Below, piece after piece: positions 60,054 through 64,000 of a stretch of DNA of 64,000 nt. Both the position numbers and the translations under genes were made by a program. The stretch's first letter is position 1. Every line of letters starts with the position of its first letter. Origin of the DNA: Excoecaria cochinchinensis. Taxonomy: Eukaryota; Streptophyta; Magnoliopsida; Malpighiales; Euphorbiaceae. Under the pieces are notes generated by a model. The model did no database searches. It had not been told where the DNA came from and worked only from the letters and a program-made list of their open reading frames with translations. The DNA lies in NCBI GenBank assembly GCA_947683425.1, contig CANTUQ010000004.1:32813001-32877000 (forward strand). The letters are read 5' to 3'.

Positions 60054-63000
60054 TATCATACTTTAAAAGTGATGGGTTCATGCTTTGCATCCATAAGGTT
60101 AAGCCTTTATTAATAATACTTATACCAATTATATCATGTTAACCATTCTCATTAATTAATTCATCTCAATTTATTTCTTTAACATATCTTCACATATATA
60201 ACTTTATAATTATATTCCTTTCTACTAACTTCCCATGATCTCTTAACATTACAATAACATATTCAAATTTCCTTTTTGGTCCTTCATTTAAAACATCACA
60301 ACATTGATTTAGCAATTAAAACCTATAATTTTATGAATTTACATTTAGGTCCTTAATTGTCTTTTAATTACCATTGTGTCATTAAAATAATCAATTTCCT
60401 TCCTTAATCTATTCCTTTACACATAAAATTACTATTTCATCATTTCATTTACTTTGTATGTTTAATTGTACTTTAAACCTTAATTTTCATTTAACTTATA
60501 ATTTTGATCTTATTTTAATGTAATTACAGTATTGCCCTTTAAAGCCACTTATTTACAATATTGGCATTAAATAGCTTTTATTTCTGTATTCAATTCATTT
60601 TTAGGCTTACAAAATCACCAATTAGTCCTCAAACTATCACTTTCACATCAAATTATATTTCAATTCTTGTTTAATAATCAATTTGATTGCTTTTACCAAT
60701 TTAGTTTTATGTTTTCTCTTTGATAGCCTTATTAACTATCAACTCTACATTTTCACATTACTTTTACAATTTTGCCCTTAGTGGCACCCGGTAGAATCTC
60801 TGAACCGGATATGCGGGATATGGACCCCACAGGTCTAGTACAATATGTAATGATCCCAAAGGACCATAAAACATTTACAGAATGACCCCGAACGATCATA
60901 CAACATTTTAACATTTCAATCATTACAGAAGACCGTTATTGGTCTACTATTGTGAGTCGTCATGATTCGCTGCCGCAGTACAGAATCTCAATGGCTAGCC
61001 ATATATATCCTGAGCTAGATTAACCACCAGACCACTACTAAGGGCATATACAATTATTTATGTTATTAAATTTCCATGGAAAATGCTTAAATTACATTTC
61101 ATTAATGTCACTCATTCCCTTTCATTCAGCCAAAATAACATTTTCAATTTCATTTCATTCAATTTCCATCCATTCAATTCATTCACACAATGAAATTTGC
61201 TTTAACATAACATATTCTATAATTTTACAATATAACATAATGCAATATTACATTTCCATTCCAATTATCTTTCTCCATAGTTAAATCAATAATTTACATA
61301 AAAGTTCTTTATTCTTCATTAGTATACCATTTTGCTAACTTTTGTTTTAATACCATATTTATTTATATTTCTATTCATTTAAATTTTCATGTTACCAATT
61401 ATTCATTTTTAACTTATTCACACTATCATATTTTTATCTTAAATACACATATTCAAATACTATACACTTTGGACATAACATATGTCTATATTAAATTATA
61501 TCCAATTAAATTCTAAAGTTTTCCATTGAATTATTTTACAATCAATTTTTTTACTTCAATATATTTTAAAATATTGCAATCATTAAACTATCAAATTAAT
61601 CCATTATTAATCCAATTATTTCATTTGACTAACATATTTTATTTCTACCTTAAATTCTTTTTCCTTCCAATTCACTTTAATTCTAATTATTATTTATTTC
61701 TATCTCAATGCATACTATTACCTCATTTAAAAACATCAAGTTCTATTAGTTTCATTTAAGACATATTACAATATTAGCCTATTTCATACTCAGTTAAGCT
61801 CTACAATTTCTCAATACATTACGATACATCCAATTTTTATTCCATGATCATCTCATATTATTTCTTTCACTAAATTAACTAAATATACATTAATATCCTA
61901 TATTTGGACATTCGACCCTAACCTCACATTTGCCTCCATATTTATTTTTATTTCATTTATCATTCAATTAATTTTATTTCATGATTATTAACTATAATAA
62001 TCACTTAATTAATCTTTACATTCAAAATATACCTCCATATTCACGAAGTAAACAATTTCGCCAAGGTGTCATCTCCTTTTATATAATTATTTTCTCACTA
62101 TATATCATTTAATCTATTTATTTTCATGCTATTAAACTTTAATGCACAATTGTTTAACATTATCCTACAAAATATACCCTTGAATCCCTTTAATACCAAT
62201 TCGGTCCATCCTAATGTTGACAATCCAAATTTGTTCATTCAATTTTTATCCATTTAATTATCATTATTAACCTCCAGTGACATGCTTATAACTTTAATTT
62301 CATTTAAACATACATCATACACACCTATACATAACATACATAATTAAACATCCATTTAGATTTCATGGAAATTAAGGGATATTATATCAACTCACCTCAA
62401 TTTCTTGGTTTCCACACTTAAATTCTCTTTTCCTTTACTTTTCACATTTGAATCTCTTTATCTCCTATTTTTCCTCAAAGTGGCCGAACCAATACCCATA
62501 TATAACCTTCATTTTATTTGCTCTATAATTCAATATAATCACATAATCAAGCAATACACACCCTAAATTACCCATAAAAACTATTAAATCAAATTAAATA
62601 CCTCAATTTTACGTATTTGATTTTTGACCCATAACTTTGTCTTCTTGATTTCTTCCTCGTCCATCACTTAAATCAAGCTCTAGATATGATCACCTATGCA
62701 AAGAAAGGCTGAATTCAATTAAAAAGCTTTGATTTGGTGGAATAGGTAAAGAAAAATTGAATAAAACATGGAGGAGGCAAGGATAAACATTTTGGCCAAC
62801 GTGAGAAAGAGAGAAAAAAAGGGAAAAATTTGAAAAAAGGGCAGATTTTTGTGCCTTTTATATGTCCTTTTGATGGGCCATTCTAGAGTCTTCCAAATGG
62901 GCCAACCCAAAACCAAGCTCAAATGTATTTTTTTTATCCATTTCTCACTCTAATTCATTTCTCTCACTTTTCAAGCTCAATTTCTCCCAAAATAAATTCC

Positions 63001-63568
63001 ATAATTCATAAAATATTTTAAATAGCCTGCACATAAAATTTTAGCTCAATCGGAGACTATTTCTCGAGTCTGGTAATTTATTTACCTGTCCTATAGCTGA
63101 TCTTTCAGAGTTACTAGAAAATTAATTTTTCAATAATAAGGGATTCTACTCATTAATACAAGCACGTCAATATTTTAAAAATATTTTTTTGAGGTCTATA
63201 GCATTAGTTATGAGCTGGTCAAATTCAGGTCAAAACTGTTCAAACCGGACTAGGAACAACTTAGGGACGCCCATCTCAAGCCACAGACAGCCTGGTAGTC
63301 TGTCAGCACCGATGGCCTGGCCAAATGTCACCTTAGACGCTCATATTTGAGCACAAACGGCTGTTTATCATTGACAAATGCCTCAAATGACCTTTAAACC
63401 TTATTTTGCACCTTTTTGGGCCCATTTGGCCTTCATTCCCAAATTTTATATTCGGACTCTTACTAACCTCCTTTATCCAATGATCAAATAAAATATTCTT
63501 CGACCTAAAAATACTATTCATGGCTCAAAATTTACTATTCATGAAATTGACCACTTTGGGCTGTTACA
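60054..63568 (-). mobile_element. long LTR L7, minus orientation, partial
   Basis: The high end GGGCTGTTACA reads TGTAACAGCCC on the minus strand. Shares with L6 the CACCCGGTAGAATCTCTGAACCGG-like block (60786), the GTGAGTCGTCATGATTCGCT block (60953) and CTAGCCA…ACCAGACCACTACTAAG (60993-61046). L6 seems to have landed in it; its low-coordinate end was not found. No genes. Confidence 0.6.
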
Positions 63569-63573
63569 AAAAG

Positions 63574-64000
63574 GCTAGTGGAGCAAAAGGAAAGGAGAAG
63601 ATAGGTGAAGGATAAGCTAATTAAAGCAAGAAAAGAAGCCAAGGAGAAAGGTTTGGAAAATTATGTGTTAATATGTTTGTAATGATAAATCACTTGTTTT
63701 GAAGTATGTACAAATGATTCATGTTGAATTGAGTTAGGACTATTGTGATTGTTGTGTTGAATAGGTTAATTTGGGCATGTTGAGTTTTAAGGGGAAACTC
63801 TGCCTAAATTTTTTCTGACTCTTAAATGGTTGTTTTGGTTATAAGTGGAGTTTTAAAGCTCTAAATTGTATGATTCTAGTTGGGTTGGAAAGCTAACTCA
63901 CATACCTAAACATGTATAGAAGAAACTTGGAGCTAATTCTAGCTTTAACTATCTCAAAAGTGGCTAAAATACAAGGGTTTCTACTTTGTTTAGATCATAT
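63574..64000 (+). mobile_element. part of another S4-type LTR, running off the window
   Basis: AGTGGAGCAAAAGGAAAGGAGAA, GGGGAAACTCTGC and TATAAGTGGAGTTT follow the same order as 40270-40530 in solo LTR S4. It is interrupted on its left by L7. Confidence 0.6.

Overview
The window looks like eudicot nuclear DNA. It is AT-rich and dominated by plant-type LTR retrotransposons of Athila, Tat/Ogre, TRIM and long-LTR gypsy types, with a CACTA transposon and a MITE-like element. It holds one intact intron-containing plant gene, a bHLH transcription factor. I cannot name the species. No tRNA, rRNA or CRISPR was seen.

Layout. 1-11662: the 3' part of a plus-strand Tat-lineage element with a spliced antisense ORF (minus strand, now broken) and a 3' LTR at 11196-11662. 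Inside that ORF sits a complete but pol-less Athila-type element (1158-8773, TSD CACTT). 11663-15475: AT-rich sequence and old retroelement remnants. 15476-18238: a minus-strand TRIM whose short internal region carries a 2.1-kb palindromic (head-to-head) LTR element with its own TSD (15819-17946, GGCAC). 19207-28406: three solo LTRs (TSDs CATTA, TGTTG, ATTTC); the second and third split the tnp2 ORF of a decayed CACTA transposon (about 21883-29944). 30338-30915: an inverted-repeat MITE-like element. 31485-34275: the bHLH gene (7 coding exons, 444 aa). 35593-64000: a deep nest of long LTRs. A plus LTR and an Athila/Tat-like gag-PR scrap lie at the left. A minus LTR at 37899-60048 contains a solo LTR (39709-41995) and a plus LTR (42043-57192). 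That plus LTR in turn contains a 1.5-kb Copia-like solo LTR (44965-46513) and a young gag-only Ogre/Tat-like element (48194-57018, TSD CTATG). The nest closes with another minus LTR (to 63568) and a further plus LTR running off the window.

The most unusual signals are these. (1) CpG-rich hairpins built on the core CTGTCGCG-nn-CGCGACAG recur in at least four different retroelement families. (2) The palindromic LTR element was integrated with a target duplication. (3) The Ogre-like element has a 3' end that reads LTR, 18-nt primer-binding site, LTR tail, as expected from a misplaced plus-strand strong-stop transfer. (4) A gag deletion in the Athila-type element has its junction patched with 16 bp identical to its own LTR/PBS boundary. 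All coordinates of nested elements were derived by eye from LTR ends and target duplications; family names rest on recalled protein and PBS signatures, not on a database search.
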